From Schistosoma haematobium (lineage: Eukaryota > Platyhelminthes > Trematoda > Strigeidida > Schistosomatidae): DNA of 64,000 nt. How positions within the stretch are numbered: position 1 is the first letter of the stretch; each line of letters begins with the position of its first letter. Of this stretch, positions 63,840 through 64,000 are shown piece after piece. The stretch spans positions 6,526,950 through 6,590,949 of the forward strand of contig NC_067200.1 in the NCBI RefSeq assembly GCF_000699445.3, given 5' to 3'. The notes beneath the pieces are model-generated. The model was not told the origin of the DNA. It worked only from the letters and a program-made list of their open reading frames with translations, and ran no database searches. The translations under genes were made by a program, and so were the position numbers.

Positions 63840-63950
63840 AACGATAACGATAAGACGTACTTCTTTTGTATGCATAGCCAAAGCTCTTACCATCCAGAAG
63901 CTTAAACCAGAACTATGCGCACAAAAGAAGCACGTCTTATCGTTATCGTT
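63840..63950. repeat. Near-perfect 38-bp inverted repeat
   Basis: AACGATAACGATAAGACG at the left and CGTCTTATCGTTATCGTT at the right, continuing inward through TTCTTTTGT/ACAAAAGAA to GCATAG/CTATGC, with a 35-base loop. Two mismatches seen. Function unknown. Confidence 0.8.
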
Positions 63951-64000
63951 TATCTGAAAATCTAAACGTTTTTAAGTTCAATTATCGTTGGAAAAAAAAA

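Overview
The window looks like a piece of a Schistosoma (blood fluke) nuclear genome. It is AT-rich, its genes are split into short exons in multi-kilobase introns, and it is packed with tRNA-derived SINEs carrying hammerhead ribozyme motifs (the SMalpha type described from schistosomes), RTE-like and CR1/jockey-like LINE fragments, Penelope-like elements and a Merlin DNA transposon. I cannot fix the species.

Two protein-coding genes are supported, both partial and convergent. On the + strand, two exons (953-1179 and 3821-4008) encode the C-terminal ~137 residues of a PARP1-type poly(ADP-ribose) polymerase, ending at 4008. On the - strand, eleven exons from 37349 down to 8359 encode 633 residues of a PDE4-type 3',5'-cyclic-AMP phosphodiesterase: end of UCR1, UCR2 with a large low-complexity insertion, and the complete HD-type catalytic domain. 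Every splice phase matches. The 5' end of the PDE gene lies upstream of 37349 and was not found; 37.4-64 kb shows only repeats and anonymous AT-rich sequence, which may be its 5' introns or intergenic DNA.

Layout. 1-4 kb: LTR remnant, then PARP exons with RTE-like and Penelope-like fragments in the intron. 4-8.3 kb: intergenic, with a CR1-like LINE 3' end and a solo LTR. 8.3-37.4 kb: PDE4-like gene with introns full of insertions (interleaved inverted repeats, a 143-bp RTE-5'UTR insertion duplicating a splice donor, a solo LTR, a Penelope RT fragment, a Merlin transposon with a nested SINE, many SINEs). 37.4-64 kb: repeats only, including a long-TIR element, a second solo LTR, more RTE, CR1-like and Penelope pieces, a 468-bp AACT microsatellite, a foldback element with hammerhead-like cores, and an internally deleted RTE derivative.

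The most interesting signals are: (i) SINEs inserted as head-to-head inverted composites bounded by single target-site duplications (TSDs); (ii) a hammerhead fold in the abundant SINE family with a stem I unlike the classical SMalpha one; (iii) a small non-autonomous family built from only the 5' UTR of the RTE element, with two hairpins kept by compensatory changes, one member of which duplicated a PDE4 splice donor.
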